DNA of 28,294 nt from the NCBI RefSeq assembly GCF_036384435.1, contig NZ_DASVMI010000019.1, forward strand, positions 1 through 28,294, read 5' to 3'. Position 1 is the stretch's first letter, and every line of letters begins with the position of its first letter. The notes under the pieces are model-generated. The model made no database searches. It was not told the origin of the DNA and was given only the letters and a program-made list of their open reading frames with translations. The translations under genes were made by a program, and so were the position numbers. Positions 6,460-15,456 of the stretch are shown piece by piece. Origin of the DNA: GSA-30 sp036384435 (GTDB taxonomy: Bacteria > Pseudomonadota > Gammaproteobacteria > Xanthomonadales > Rhodanobacteraceae).

Positions 6460-8730
6460 TTAGTCGACTACTGCCGGCAGTTGCTCGGCGGCCTCGGTGT
6501 CCACCTTCAATTCACCCTCGGCCACGCTCAGCAGCACCTTGCCGCCATCGGCCAACTTGCCAAACAGCAGTTCGTCGGCCAGAACGCGCTTGATTCGCTC
6601 CTGAATGACGCGGGCCATGGGGCGCGCGCCCATCTGCGGATCGAAGCCATGCTCGGCCAGCCAGCGGCGAGCATCGGCATCCACGTCCAGCGCCACATGC
6701 TTCTCACCCAGCTGCGATTCCAGTTCGATCAAGAACTTATCTACCACGCGCAGGATATGCTCGAAGTCCAGCGCGCCAAACTGGATGATGGCATCGAGGC
6801 GGTTGCGGAACTCCGGCGTGAAGGTACGGCGGATCACTTCCATGGCATCGGTGGCATGATTCTGCTTGACGAAGCCAATGCCACGACGGGCCGCCTGCTG
6901 CGCTCCCGCATTGGTGGTCATTACCAGGATCACGTTCTTGAAGTTCGCCTCCCGTCCGTTGGTATCGGTCAGCACACCCCGATCCATGACCTGAAGCAGG
7001 ATGTTGAACACATCCGGATGCGCCTTCTCGATTTCATCCAGCAACAGCACAGCGTGCGGGTGCTTGGTGACAGCCTCGGTCAGCAAGCCACCCTGGTCAA
7101 AGCCCACATATCCCGGAGGCGCACCGACCAAACGAGACACAGAATGCGGCTCCATGTACTCGGACATGTCGAAACGGATCATCTCGATGCCCAACTGCAT
7201 GGCCAATTGCTTGGTCACCTCGGTCTTGCCCACACCGGTGGGACCGGCCAGCAGGAAGCTGCCGATAGGCTTGCCAGGATCGGCCAGGCCGGAGCGGGCC
7301 ATCTTGATCGAGGCGGCCAGGGCCTCGATGGCCGGGTCCTGACCGAACACGACCATCTTGAGGTTGCGCTCCAGATTACGCAGGACATCACGATCGGAGG
7401 CCGAGACCTGCTTGGCCGGGATGCGCGCCATCTTGGCAATAATGTACTCGACCTCGGGCACATCCACCTTGCTGGCGCGCTTGTCCTCGGGAAGCAGGCG
7501 CTGGTGGGCTCCCGCCTCGTCGATCACATCGATCGCCTTGTCCGGTAACAGGCGGTCGGGTATGTGCTTGACCGATAGATCCACCGCGGCCTTCAAGGCC
7601 TCGTTGGTGTAGGTCACGTTGTGGTGCTCCTCGAAACGTGAGCGCAGGCCCTTGAGGATCTCGATGCTATCAGCCACGGTAGGCTCAACCACGTCGATCT
7701 TCTGGAACCGGCGCGCCAGCGCGCGATCCTTCTCGAAGATGCCACGAAATTCCTGGAAGGTCGTTGAACCGATACAGCGTAACTCGCCGGAAGCGAGCAT
7801 CGGCTTGATCAGATTCGAGGCATCCATGGTGCCACCCGAGGCCGAGCCGGCGCCGATGATGGTGTGGATCTCATCAATGAACAGGATCGAACCCGGCTGC
7901 TTCTTCAACTGGCCGATGACAGCCTTCAGGCGCTTTTCGAAGTCACCGCGGTATTTAGTGCCGGCGACCAGGGCACCAAGGTCCAGCGACCAGATAGTCG
8001 CGCTTTCGAGCACCTCCGGAACCTCGCCGTCGACGATACGCTTGGCCAGGCCTTCGGCCAGGGCCGTCTTGCCCACGCCGGCTTCGCCAACATAGAGTGG
8101 ATTGTTCTTGCGACGACGGCACAGCACCTGAATGGTACGCTCGATCTCGTCCGCCCTGCCAATCAGCGGATCGATCTTGCCCTCCAGGGCCAGCTCATTG
8201 AGGTTGCTGGCATATTCGGCCAGCGGATTGCCCTTGGGCTCTCCACTTTCCTCAGCCTCGCGCTCGGTGCCTGGCATATTGGATGCCGGCTCGTCGCCGA
8301 TCTTGGCAATGCCATGGGAGATATAGTTGACGACGTCCAGGCGCGTGATTTCCTGCTGGTGCAGAAAGTACACGGCGTGGGAGTCTTTCTCACCGAAGAT
8401 CGCGACCAGCACGTTGGCGCCCGTCACCTCTTTGCGGCCCGACGACTGCACATGGTAGACGGCACGCTGCAAGACGCGCTGGAAACCCAGCGTCGGCTGC
8501 GTATCACGTTCATCGCCCTGCGGCAGCACGGGCACCGTCTCTGTGATGATTTTCTCAAGCTCGGCGATGAGCCGAGGCAGATCCACGCCACAAGCGCGCA
8601 GCGCACCCAGGGCGGCCTGGTTTTCCGTAAGCGCGAGCAGAAGATGCTCCACGGTCATGAATTCGTGGCGCTGCTCACGGGCCTGCTTGTAGCACTGGCC
8701 GATGGTGACTTCGAGATCCTTGCTGAACAT
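6460..8730 (-). CDS. clpA: ATP-dependent Clp protease ATP-binding subunit ClpA
   Basis: ClpA is the hexameric AAA+ unfoldase that feeds substrates into ClpP. The 756-residue protein has the expected order. The N domain (residues 1-145, MFSKDLEVTIGQCYKQAREQ) docks ClpS. The first AAA+ module has Walker A GEAGVGKT with Lys221. The second has Walker A GPTGVGKT with Lys502 and LLDEIEKAH as its Walker B. The ClpP-docking loop is IGF at 618-620, where E. coli has IGL. ClpP itself is outside the window. The start has a GGAGAGGG SD. ClpS lies upstream on the same strand, the usual adaptor-unfoldase pair, with a 64-bp spacer that holds a small GCGGC/GCCGC hairpin (8759-8772). Confidence 0.97.
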   Translation of the reverse strand: MFSKDLEVTIGQCYKQAREQRHEFMTVEHLLLALTENQAALGALRACGVDLPRLIAELEKIITETVPVLPQGDERDTQPTLGFQRVLQRAVYHVQSSGRKEVTGANVLVAIFGEKDSHAVYFLHQQEITRLDVVNYISHGIAKIGDEPASNMPGTEREAEESGEPKGNPLAEYASNLNELALEGKIDPLIGRADEIERTIQVLCRRRKNNPLYVGEAGVGKTALAEGLAKRIVDGEVPEVLESATIWSLDLGALVAGTKYRGDFEKRLKAVIGQLKKQPGSILFIDEIHTIIGAGSASGGTMDASNLIKPMLASGELRCIGSTTFQEFRGIFEKDRALARRFQKIDVVEPTVADSIEILKGLRSRFEEHHNVTYTNEALKAAVDLSVKHIPDRLLPDKAIDVIDEAGAHQRLLPEDKRASKVDVPEVEYIIAKMARIPAKQVSASDRDVLRNLERNLKMVVFGQDPAIEALAASIKMARSGLADPGKPIGSFLLAGPTGVGKTEVTKQLAMQLGIEMIRFDMSEYMEPHSVSRLVGAPPGYVGFDQGGLLTEAVTKHPHAVLLLDEIEKAHPDVFNILLQVMDRGVLTDTNGREANFKNVILVMTTNAGAQQAARRGIGFVKQNHATDAMEVIRRTFTPEFRNRLDAIIQFGALDFEHILRVVDKFLIELESQLGEKHVALDVDADARRWLAEHGFDPQMGARPMARVIQERIKRVLADELLFGKLADGGKVLLSVAEGELKVDTEAAEQLPAVVD

Positions 8731-8794
8731 CCGGACCCTCTCCGTTTCGAATATGGCTGCGGCCTTTGCCGCGATGGCTACAAGATGGGGACGA

Positions 8795-9121
8795 CTATAG
8801 CTTTTCCATAGTGCACAACAACGGATGTTGATGAGCTCGTGAATACTCGTTTACTTGAGTTACCTTTGTTTCAGCCACTTCCCGGGTGAACACCCCGCAG
8901 ACGCCCTTGCCCCGAGTATGCACATGTAGCATCACTTGCACAGCGCGCTCCTGGTCCAAGTTGAAGAAACTGCGTAAGACTTCGACCACGAAGTCCATAG
9001 GCGTGAAATCGTCATTAAGCAGGACCACCTGGAAAAGCGGCGGTCGTGCCACCTCCGGCTTGGAGGTTTCCACCGCCAACCCTTGGCCGTGGCCTTGTTC
9101 GTGATCTGGATCGTGAGCCAT
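8795..9121 (-). CDS. clpS: ATP-dependent Clp protease adaptor ClpS
   Basis: ClpS recognises N-terminal destabilising residues (N-degrons) and delivers those proteins to ClpA. Starting at ATG 9121 gives 108 residues, the normal ClpS length. The N-terminus is flexible (MAHDPDHEQGHGQG). The core contains the signature VVLLNDDFTPMDFVVEVL, with the Asn-Asp-Asp and Met of the N-degron pocket, then HTRGKGVCGVFTREVAETKV. The frame remains open to an ATG at 9178, but that would add 19 residues not typical of the family. The SD at 9121 is weak. The gene is transcribed toward clpA. Confidence 0.95.
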   Translation of the reverse strand: MAHDPDHEQGHGQGLAVETSKPEVARPPLFQVVLLNDDFTPMDFVVEVLRSFFNLDQERAVQVMLHVHTRGKGVCGVFTREVAETKVTQVNEYSRAHQHPLLCTMEKL

Positions 9122-9278
9122 GAGAAAAAACGGTGATCGAAGGGAATATTGAGCCTTGCCGGGCAGTATAACGGCCATCCGGCGTTGGCAGCGGCAGCCC
9201 TTTCAGGCATTGCCATGCTAGGTAATGGCACAATATCGACTTTTCCAGTCCCCTGCGGGACGATTCGATAGCGTTGTC

Positions 9279-9770
9279 ATGACCGGCTCCCCCTTTTTCT
9301 CCTCCTCCGTATGGCACCCCCATGTCACCGTAGCTTGCGTGGTGGCCGATGGCGACCGCTACCTGATGGTCGAGGAAAGCGTGGGCGGGCGCATGGTCTT
9401 CAACCAGCCGGCCGGTCACCTGGATCCCGGCGAAAGCCTGGCCAGTGCCGCCGTACGCGAAGCCTTGGAAGAAACCGGCTGGGATATCCAGTTGCAGCAT
9501 TTCATCGGCATCCAGCAGTGGATCAGTCCCGAGCATGGCGATGGTGTGGTGCGTCTGAGCTTTGCTGGCAGACCACTGCGGCATCACCCCGAGCGCCCGC
9601 TCGACAAGGACATCCATCGCGCCGTCTGGATGACTCGCCAGGAAATCGTCATGCTGGGGGACCGGCTGCGCACACCCATGGTGCTGGCAAGCATCGATGC
9701 GTGGCTGGCCGGCCAGCGCCTGCCGCTGGCGGTCCTTAATAGCCATTTGCCTGGCGATCCTTACCCATGA
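9279..9770 (+). CDS. nudJ: NUDIX hydrolase, NudJ-like phosphatase
   Basis: NudJ-type enzymes hydrolyse nucleoside tri- and diphosphates and thiamine precursor pyrophosphates; the exact substrate here is unknown. The 163-residue protein has the complete Nudix box at residues 46-68 (GHLDPGESLASAAVREALEETGW), with every metal-binding Glu and Arg-Glu position present. The start chosen is ATG 9279 (MTGSPFF). An in-frame ATG at 9225 adds 18 unremarkable residues and overlaps a likely promoter region. The stop overlaps the mnmA ATG (ATGA). The order NUDIX-mnmA-hflD is the same as nudJ-mnmA-hflD in E. coli, which is the main ground for the symbol. Confidence 0.88.
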   Translation: MTGSPFFSSSVWHPHVTVACVVADGDRYLMVEESVGGRMVFNQPAGHLDPGESLASAAVREALEETGWDIQLQHFIGIQQWISPEHGDGVVRLSFAGRPLRHHPERPLDKDIHRAVWMTRQEIVMLGDRLRTPMVLASIDAWLAGQRLPLAVLNSHLPGDPYP

Positions 9771-10900
9771 AGGTCATGTTGGGTATCTCCGGTGGCGTGG
9801 ATTCGTCTGTCGCTGCCCTGTTGCTGCAAGAAACCGGCCATTCCGTGGAAGGCTTGTTCATGCAGAACTGGGAAGAGGACGATCGCGCGGGTCCCTGCAC
9901 CACCGACGCCGATCGCAAGGACGCCGTTGCGGTGTGCGGGCGCCTGGGCATCCCCTTTCATGCCCGCAATTTCAGCAGTCAGTACTGGGATGGCGTGTTC
10001 GAGCACTTCCTAGCCGAATATCGGGCTGGGCGCACACCTAATCCGGATGTGCTGTGCAATCGCGAGATCAAGTTCAAGACCTTCCTGGACGAGGCGCGAG
10101 CGCTGGGAGCGGAGAAAATCGCTACCGGGCACTACGCGCGCGTGGATCAACGCGATGGCCTTTTCCGTCTGCTTCGCGCCGTCGACGCCACCAAGGACCA
10201 GACCTACTTTCTGCATGCGCTGGGCCAGGACCAGCTTGCCGCGACCCTGTTTCCGGTCGGCGAGATCGAAAAATCCCAGGTTCGTGCGATGGCCTTGCAA
10301 GCGGCGCTCCCCACGCATGCCAAGAAGGATTCGACGGGTATCTGCTTCATCGGCGAACGGGATTTTCGCCAGTTCCTGAGCCAGTACATTCCTGCCCGCC
10401 CCGGCCAAATGCTTACGCCAGAAGGCGAGCGCATCGGCGAGCACCAGGGCGTCATGTATTACACCCTTGGTCAACGCAATGGCCTGGGCATCGGTGGCCG
10501 GCACGGTGCCAGCGGCGAGGCCTGGTATGTCGTCGGCAAGGACGTTCTGGCCAACATCTTGTATGTCGCCCAGGGCGGTGAAAACCACTGGCTGCATTCG
10601 CGACGCCTGCTCAGCGAACGCCCTGGCTGGGTAGCAGGCGGCGCACCGGCGAACCAGTTCCGCTGTACGGCCAAGACCCGCTATCGCCAGCAAGACCAAG
10701 CCTGCACGGTACAAGTCCAGGCCGATCGGCTCGTCGTCGAGTTCGACGAGCCGCAACGCGCCGTGACGCCGGGCCAATCCGTTGTGTTCTATGACGGTGA
10801 AGCCTGCCTGGGTGGCGCGGTGATCGCTGCCACCGACGCTCCCTTCGGGAGCTGGCCCACCTCCGAATTCCCCTTAGTTGAAGAGTCACTTCGTGCTTGA
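9767..10900 (+). CDS. mnmA: tRNA-specific 2-thiouridylase MnmA
   Basis: MnmA thiolates U34 of Lys, Glu and Gln tRNAs, using ATP and persulfide sulfur relayed from the Tus system. The 377-residue protein begins with the PP-loop GISGGVDSS (residues 7-15). It then has MQNWEEDD, the tRNA-contact region, and the two catalytic cysteines: Cys97 (NPDVLCNREIKF) and Cys193 (DSTGICFIGER). GHYAR and TPGQSVVFYDGEACLGGAVI (C-terminal barrel) are also present, so it looks fully functional. The start overlaps the nudJ stop by four bases, and hflD begins 10 bp after its stop, so the three genes look like one transcription unit. Confidence 0.97.
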   Translation: MKVMLGISGGVDSSVAALLLQETGHSVEGLFMQNWEEDDRAGPCTTDADRKDAVAVCGRLGIPFHARNFSSQYWDGVFEHFLAEYRAGRTPNPDVLCNREIKFKTFLDEARALGAEKIATGHYARVDQRDGLFRLLRAVDATKDQTYFLHALGQDQLAATLFPVGEIEKSQVRAMALQAALPTHAKKDSTGICFIGERDFRQFLSQYIPARPGQMLTPEGERIGEHQGVMYYTLGQRNGLGIGGRHGASGEAWYVVGKDVLANILYVAQGGENHWLHSRRLLSERPGWVAGGAPANQFRCTAKTRYRQQDQACTVQVQADRLVVEFDEPQRAVTPGQSVVFYDGEACLGGAVIAATDAPFGSWPTSEFPLVEESLRA

Positions 10901-10910
10901 TGTTTTTGCC

Positions 10911-11537
10911 ATGACCGAGGAGCGAGTACTCGCCCTCGCCGGCCTGTTCCAGGCCACCACGCTCGCCCAGCAACTGGCCAATGACGGCCGTTGCGACGAG
11001 AGCGCGCTTGAATCGAGTGTCGCGAGCGTATTTCGCATTGACGCGCCCTCCGTGGCTGCCGTTTATGGTGGAGTTTCGGGCGTACGCCTGGGTTTGCGCA
11101 GCCTGATCAGCCAGCTCGACGAAACCGGTCGCGATATGGCGATCACCCGCATGGCAGTGACGGTCATGCGCCTGGAGCGAAGCCTGTCGCGGCACTCAGC
11201 CCTGTTGTCGCGCCTGCAACAAGGCGTCGTGCTGGCGCAACGCCAGGTGGAGCATTTCGGCCAGGATTCTCCACAAGTCTTCAGCCGCTTGGCCGAGCTC
11301 TATAGCTCGACCCTGTCCACGCTCAAGCCACGCGTCATGGTGACCGGTAATCCACAGCAATTGCAGCAAACTGTCGTAGTCGAACGCGTCCGCAGCAGCC
11401 TGTTGGCGGCGGTGCGCTCAGCGGTGCTGTGGCGCCAGATCGGCGGACGGCAATGGCAGCTGATTCTCAACCGCCGCCAGTGCAGCATGCTGGCACGCGG
11501 GCTGTTGACTGGCGCGACGCTGGATAACGGTGGCTAG
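10911..11537 (+). CDS. hflD: High-frequency lysogenization protein HflD homolog
   Basis: HflD is a conserved, mostly helical, membrane-associated protein. In E. coli it binds phage lambda CII; its native housekeeping role is unclear. The product is 208 residues (E. coli HflD is about 213). It reads MTEERVLALAGLFQATTLAQQLANDG, then SVFRIDAPSVAAVYGGVSGVRLGLRSL, and ends LRSAVLWRQIGGRQWQLILNRRQ, typical of the family. ATG 10911 is preferred. The frame is open from TTG 10878, but that would overlap mnmA. Position after mnmA is diagnostic. In E. coli purB follows, whereas here a gap and then an oppositely oriented LysR gene follow. Confidence 0.9.
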   Translation: MTEERVLALAGLFQATTLAQQLANDGRCDESALESSVASVFRIDAPSVAAVYGGVSGVRLGLRSLISQLDETGRDMAITRMAVTVMRLERSLSRHSALLSRLQQGVVLAQRQVEHFGQDSPQVFSRLAELYSSTLSTLKPRVMVTGNPQQLQQTVVVERVRSSLLAAVRSAVLWRQIGGRQWQLILNRRQCSMLARGLLTGATLDNGG

Positions 11538-11679
11538 ATTCCAGGAGACGGGAGAGATCGGTAGCAAGGGTGCAAAAACCTTTCCCGCGGGTATTCCCAT
11601 CTTATGCGACGTGAGCCCGGCAAGTTGGCGACGTGCGAATGGACTTGCCCCCACTACCGCCTCCCATCTCCGAATGCAA

Positions 11680-12597
11680 TTAATCGCTGGCGACTACCCG
11701 CAACCCCGGCCGCTGGCGCGCGACCTTGCGCAACAGGTCGGCGAAGGCTTGCAGTTCGGCGTGCCACGGTGAGGCCTCGCGCCAGTACAGGGCGATCTCC
11801 CGGCCCTGCGAGGGATTCTTGATCTTCGTCAGCACGATATTCGGCATGGACGCCAGACGCTCGTGCGCCAGCGCCGGCACCAGCGCGTAGCCGCCACGCA
11901 GGCCAACCAATGCGGCGAGGCTTTCCAGACTCACGTCCTGCACGTGTCCGGCGCCTGCCTTGCCGGGCAGACCATCGGCGTGGCTTTCACTCATCAGCGT
12001 GGCATCGTCAGCGTCCAGTTGCTCAATGTCGATGGCGCGCTTGCCAGCCAAAGGATGATCGGCGCGAAACATGACTTCCCAAGGCTCGAAGAACAGTGGT
12101 CGCATGGCGATACCGCTAGGCACGGTGGCCGGCGGCGCCAGCACGGCATCGAGTTCTCCCTCGTGGAGCCGCCGCAACAGGCCGCGCGGCTTGCCTTCGG
12201 ACAGGCTCAGGTGCGCACCTGGGAAATGCTGAGGGAATGGCGCGATCAGGTGCGGCAGCAGGTAGGGCCCCAGGGTAGCGAGCACGCCCAGGCGCAACTC
12301 GCCGCCGAATGCCACGTTTCCGGCCTTGGCTGCTTGCTGCAAATGATCGGCCGCGACCAGCAACGCATCGATCTGCTCCAGCAACCGCGCCCCTCCCGCC
12401 GTTGGCACCACTTTTCGGCCCCCGCGCTCGAACAGCGGCGTACCCAGCGCCTGCTCCACTTTCTGTACCTGGTGCGACAGACCCGAGGGACTGATATGCA
12501 TGGCGCGCGCGGCACTGTTGAAGCTGCCGTGGCGATGCACCGCCTGGACGAGGGTGAGGTCGCGCAGCGAGACGACAGCAAGGTGGGAAGAGATCAT
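11680..12597 (-). CDS. LysR-family transcriptional regulator
   Basis: The 305-residue protein has an N-terminal winged HTH (about residues 8-66: SLRDLTLVQAVHRHGSFNSAARAMHISPSGLSHQVQKVEQALGTPLFERGG). A periplasmic-binding-protein-like effector domain (about 90-300) follows. Its general layout recalls OxyR-group regulators, but there is no conserved pair of redox cysteines, so I do not call it OxyR. ATG 12597 (MISSHLAVVSLRDL) is preferred to the frame extension to 12696, which lacks family character. TATATC lies just upstream, with little SD. It sits between hflD and acnB, transcribed in the same direction as acnB but separated from it by a terminator. The target is unknown; autoregulation or control of acnB is only a guess. 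Confidence 0.9.
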   Translation of the reverse strand: MISSHLAVVSLRDLTLVQAVHRHGSFNSAARAMHISPSGLSHQVQKVEQALGTPLFERGGRKVVPTAGGARLLEQIDALLVAADHLQQAAKAGNVAFGGELRLGVLATLGPYLLPHLIAPFPQHFPGAHLSLSEGKPRGLLRRLHEGELDAVLAPPATVPSGIAMRPLFFEPWEVMFRADHPLAGKRAIDIEQLDADDATLMSESHADGLPGKAGAGHVQDVSLESLAALVGLRGGYALVPALAHERLASMPNIVLTKIKNPSQGREIALYWREASPWHAELQAFADLLRKVARQRPGLRVVASD

Positions 12598-12811
12598 GCT
12601 GCTTAGGATATAGGAGTGCCGGTGTTCGGGCTCGTGACATGGTGACGGGAATAGCGAGCGGGAGCCGAAGACCCGCCACCGGCGGCCTCGACTCAAAAGC
12701 GCGACAACAGCGGCACAATGCCATGGAGAACAACGTCACGGCCCTCGCCATCGGCCTGCCGCACGCGCAGGGACCTGCCCCCACGCCCCACCTCCCCCCA
12801 ACAAACGACCA

Positions 12812-12843
12812 ACAAAAAGCCGACGCAAGCGCCGGCTTTTTGT
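12812..12843. terminator. Intrinsic terminator downstream of acnB, symmetric
   Basis: An 11-bp perfect arm pair (ACAAAAAGCCG at 12812-12822, complement at 12833-12843) encloses a short inner CGC/GCG stem. Both flanks supply A/T runs, so it can work in either direction. It terminates acnB on the minus strand, 22 bp after its stop, and separates it from the LysR gene. Confidence 0.9.
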
Positions 12844-12864
12844 TTCCCTGAAAAACGCCCTACC

Positions 12865-15456
12865 CTACGCGGCAACCGTATCAGCCACGTTCTTGAAATC
12901 GGCGATCTGGTCGAAGTTCATGTAGCGGTAGATCTTGTCGCCATTGGCATTGATCACGCCGATATCCGCCATGTACTCCTCCTTGCTCGGGATGCGGCCC
13001 AGCCGCGAACAGATCGCGGCCAGTTCCGCCGAGCCCAGGTACACGTTGGTATTCTTGCCCAAGCGATTAGGGAAATTGCGTGTGCTGGTGGACATCACCG
13101 TAGCGCCCTCGCGGACCTGCGCCTGGTTACCCATGCATAGCGAGCAACCTGGCATTTCCATGCGTGCGCCAGCCGTACCGAGCACGCCGTAGTGGCCTTC
13201 CTCGGTGAGCTGTTGCTGGTCCATCTTGGTCGGCGGGGCAACCCACAGGCGAGTGGGGATGTCGCGCTTGCCTTCCAGCAGCTTCGAGGCTGCGCGGAAG
13301 TGACCAATGTTGGTCATGCACGAACCGATGAACACCTCATCGATCTTGGCGCCGGCCACGTCCGACAACGTCTTGACGTCATCCGGGTCGTTCGGGCAGG
13401 CCACGATCGGCTCGTGAACGTCGGCCAGGTCGATCTCGATGACGGCGGCGTATTCGGCATCCGCGTCGCGCTCGAGCAGTTGCGGATCGGCCAACCACGC
13501 CTCCATCGCCTTGATGCGGCGTTGCAGGCTGCGCACATCCTGGTAGCCCTGGGCGATCATGTACTTGAGCAGCACGATGTTCGAGTTGAGGTACTCGATG
13601 ATCGGCTCCTTGTTGAGCTTGACCGTGCAGCCGGCGGCCGAGCGTTCGGCCGAGGCATCGGATAGCTCGAACGCCTGTTCCACTTTCAGATTCGGCAAGC
13701 CTTCGATTTCCAGGATGCGGCCAGAGAAGATGTTCTTCTTGCCCTGCTTGGCCACCGTGAGCAAATCCTGCTTGATGGCATACAGCGGGATGGCGTTGAC
13801 CAGATCGCGCAACGTAACCCCGGGCTGCAACTCGCCTTTGAAGCGCACCAACACCGACTCGGGCATGTCCAGGGGCATGACGCCGGTGGCCGCTGCGAAC
13901 GCCACCAGGCCGGAACCGGCCGGGAAGGAAATGCCGATCGGGAAGCGCGTATGGCTGTCGCCGCCGGTACCGACGGTATCGGGCAGCAACATACGATTGA
14001 GCCAGGAATGGATCACGCCGTCGCCAGGACGCAGGCTGATGCCGCCGCGGGTGGAGATGAAGGCGGGCAGTTCATGATGGGTCTTGACATCCACTGGCTT
14101 GGGATAGGCCGCCGTGTGGCAAAACGACTGCATGACCAGGTCGGCCGAGAAGCCCAGGCAGGCCAAGTCCTTCAACTCGTCACGAGTCATCGGACCGGTA
14201 GTGTCCTGCGAACCGACCGAGGTCATCTTCGGCTCACAATAAGTGCCCGGGCGCACGCCCTGGCCCTCTGGCAGGCCGCAGGCGCGACCGACCATCTTCT
14301 GTGCCAGTGTGAAGCCCTTGCCAGTATCTGCCGGGTTCTGCGGCAAGCGGAACAACGTGGACACCGGCAGGCCCAGCGCCTCGCGGGCCTTGGCGGTCAG
14401 GCCGCGACCGATGATCAACGGGATACGGCCACCGGCGCGCACTTCGTCGAACAGCACGTCGGACTTGACCTGGAATTGGGCAATCACCTGGCCGTTCTTC
14501 AGCGCCTTGCCTTCATACGGACGAAGTTCGATGACATCGCCCATGTCCATGTTCGAGACATCCAGTTCGATCGGCAGCGCCCCGGCGTCTTCCATGGTGT
14601 TGTAGAAGATCGGAGCGATCTTGCTGCCCAGGCACACGCCGCCGAACCGCTTGTTCGGGATGAATGGAATGTCCTCGCCGGTCCACCACAGCACCGAGTT
14701 GGTAGCGGATTTGCGGCTCGAACCGGTTCCGACCACATCGCCGACGTAGGCAACGAGATGGCCTTTGTCCTTGAGATCGAGGATCTGCTGGATCGGACCA
14801 CGCTTGCCGTCTTCCTCGGGCTGGAACGGCGCGCCATCGCGCTTGTTCTTGAGCATAGCCAACGCATGCAGCGGGATGTCCGGACGGGTGGTAGCATCGG
14901 GAGCGGGCGACAGGTCGTCGGTATTGGTCTCGCCCGGCACCTTGAACACAGTGATGGTCAGGCTCTCGGGCACTTGTGGGCGACTGGTAAACCACTCGGC
15001 ATCGGCCCAGCTCTGCAACACGGCCCTGGCATTGGCATTGCCCTTGTCGGCCTTGTCCTTGACGTCGTGGAAGGCGTCGAACATAAGCAGGGTCTTCTTC
15101 AGCGCATCGGCAGCGATGGTGCCGACGGACGCATCATCGAGCAGTTCGACCAGCGGATGGATGTTGTAGCCACCGAGCATGGTGCCAAGCAATTCGGTCG
15201 CTTTTTCGCGGCTGATCAACGGGCAGCGCTCGGTGCCGAAAGCCACGGCGGCCAAATAGGACGCCTTGACCTTGGCCGCGTCATCCACGCCGGCGGGAAC
15301 ACGATTGGAAATCAAATCGACCAGGAAGGCATCCTCGCCAGCCGGCGGGTTCTTCAGCAGTTCGATCAGGTCGGCGGTCTGTTGGGCCGAAAGCGGCAGC
15401 GCGGGGATTCCCAAGGCGGCGCGTTCGGCGACATGTTGGCGATAGGCGTTGAGCAT
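12865..15456 (-). CDS. acnB: Aconitate hydratase B
   Basis: AcnB interconverts citrate and isocitrate in the TCA cycle, using a [4Fe-4S] cluster; the apo form can bind RNA. The 863-residue protein has the AcnB architecture. An N-terminal HEAT-like region (MLNAYRQHVAERAALGIPALPLSAQQ) precedes the swivelling domain 4 and then the catalytic domains. The cluster cysteines are Cys713 (GSCMTN), Cys771 and Cys774 (GCSLCMGNQ), within two or three positions of those in E. coli AcnB. The start has AGGA about ten bases upstream. It is divergent from acnA across a 366-bp spacer and ends at a strong terminator. Confidence 0.97.
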   Translation of the reverse strand: MLNAYRQHVAERAALGIPALPLSAQQTADLIELLKNPPAGEDAFLVDLISNRVPAGVDDAAKVKASYLAAVAFGTERCPLISREKATELLGTMLGGYNIHPLVELLDDASVGTIAADALKKTLLMFDAFHDVKDKADKGNANARAVLQSWADAEWFTSRPQVPESLTITVFKVPGETNTDDLSPAPDATTRPDIPLHALAMLKNKRDGAPFQPEEDGKRGPIQQILDLKDKGHLVAYVGDVVGTGSSRKSATNSVLWWTGEDIPFIPNKRFGGVCLGSKIAPIFYNTMEDAGALPIELDVSNMDMGDVIELRPYEGKALKNGQVIAQFQVKSDVLFDEVRAGGRIPLIIGRGLTAKAREALGLPVSTLFRLPQNPADTGKGFTLAQKMVGRACGLPEGQGVRPGTYCEPKMTSVGSQDTTGPMTRDELKDLACLGFSADLVMQSFCHTAAYPKPVDVKTHHELPAFISTRGGISLRPGDGVIHSWLNRMLLPDTVGTGGDSHTRFPIGISFPAGSGLVAFAAATGVMPLDMPESVLVRFKGELQPGVTLRDLVNAIPLYAIKQDLLTVAKQGKKNIFSGRILEIEGLPNLKVEQAFELSDASAERSAAGCTVKLNKEPIIEYLNSNIVLLKYMIAQGYQDVRSLQRRIKAMEAWLADPQLLERDADAEYAAVIEIDLADVHEPIVACPNDPDDVKTLSDVAGAKIDEVFIGSCMTNIGHFRAASKLLEGKRDIPTRLWVAPPTKMDQQQLTEEGHYGVLGTAGARMEMPGCSLCMGNQAQVREGATVMSTSTRNFPNRLGKNTNVYLGSAELAAICSRLGRIPSKEEYMADIGVINANGDKIYRYMNFDQIADFKNVADTVAA

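Noticed and set aside
6220..7548. 442-residue open frame antisense to clpA
   Set aside because: It crosses the infA-clpA spacer and the clpA terminator, and its composition (His- and Gln-rich) is typical of antisense frames. ClpA on the other strand is certain.
11680..12597. Assignment of the LysR gene as OxyR
   Set aside because: The HTH resembles the broad group, but the conserved redox cysteines of OxyR are missing from the effector domain.
12639..12851. Small plus-strand frame between LysR and acnB (70 residues)
   Set aside because: It runs through the acnB terminator hairpin and encodes low-complexity Pro/Ala sequence.
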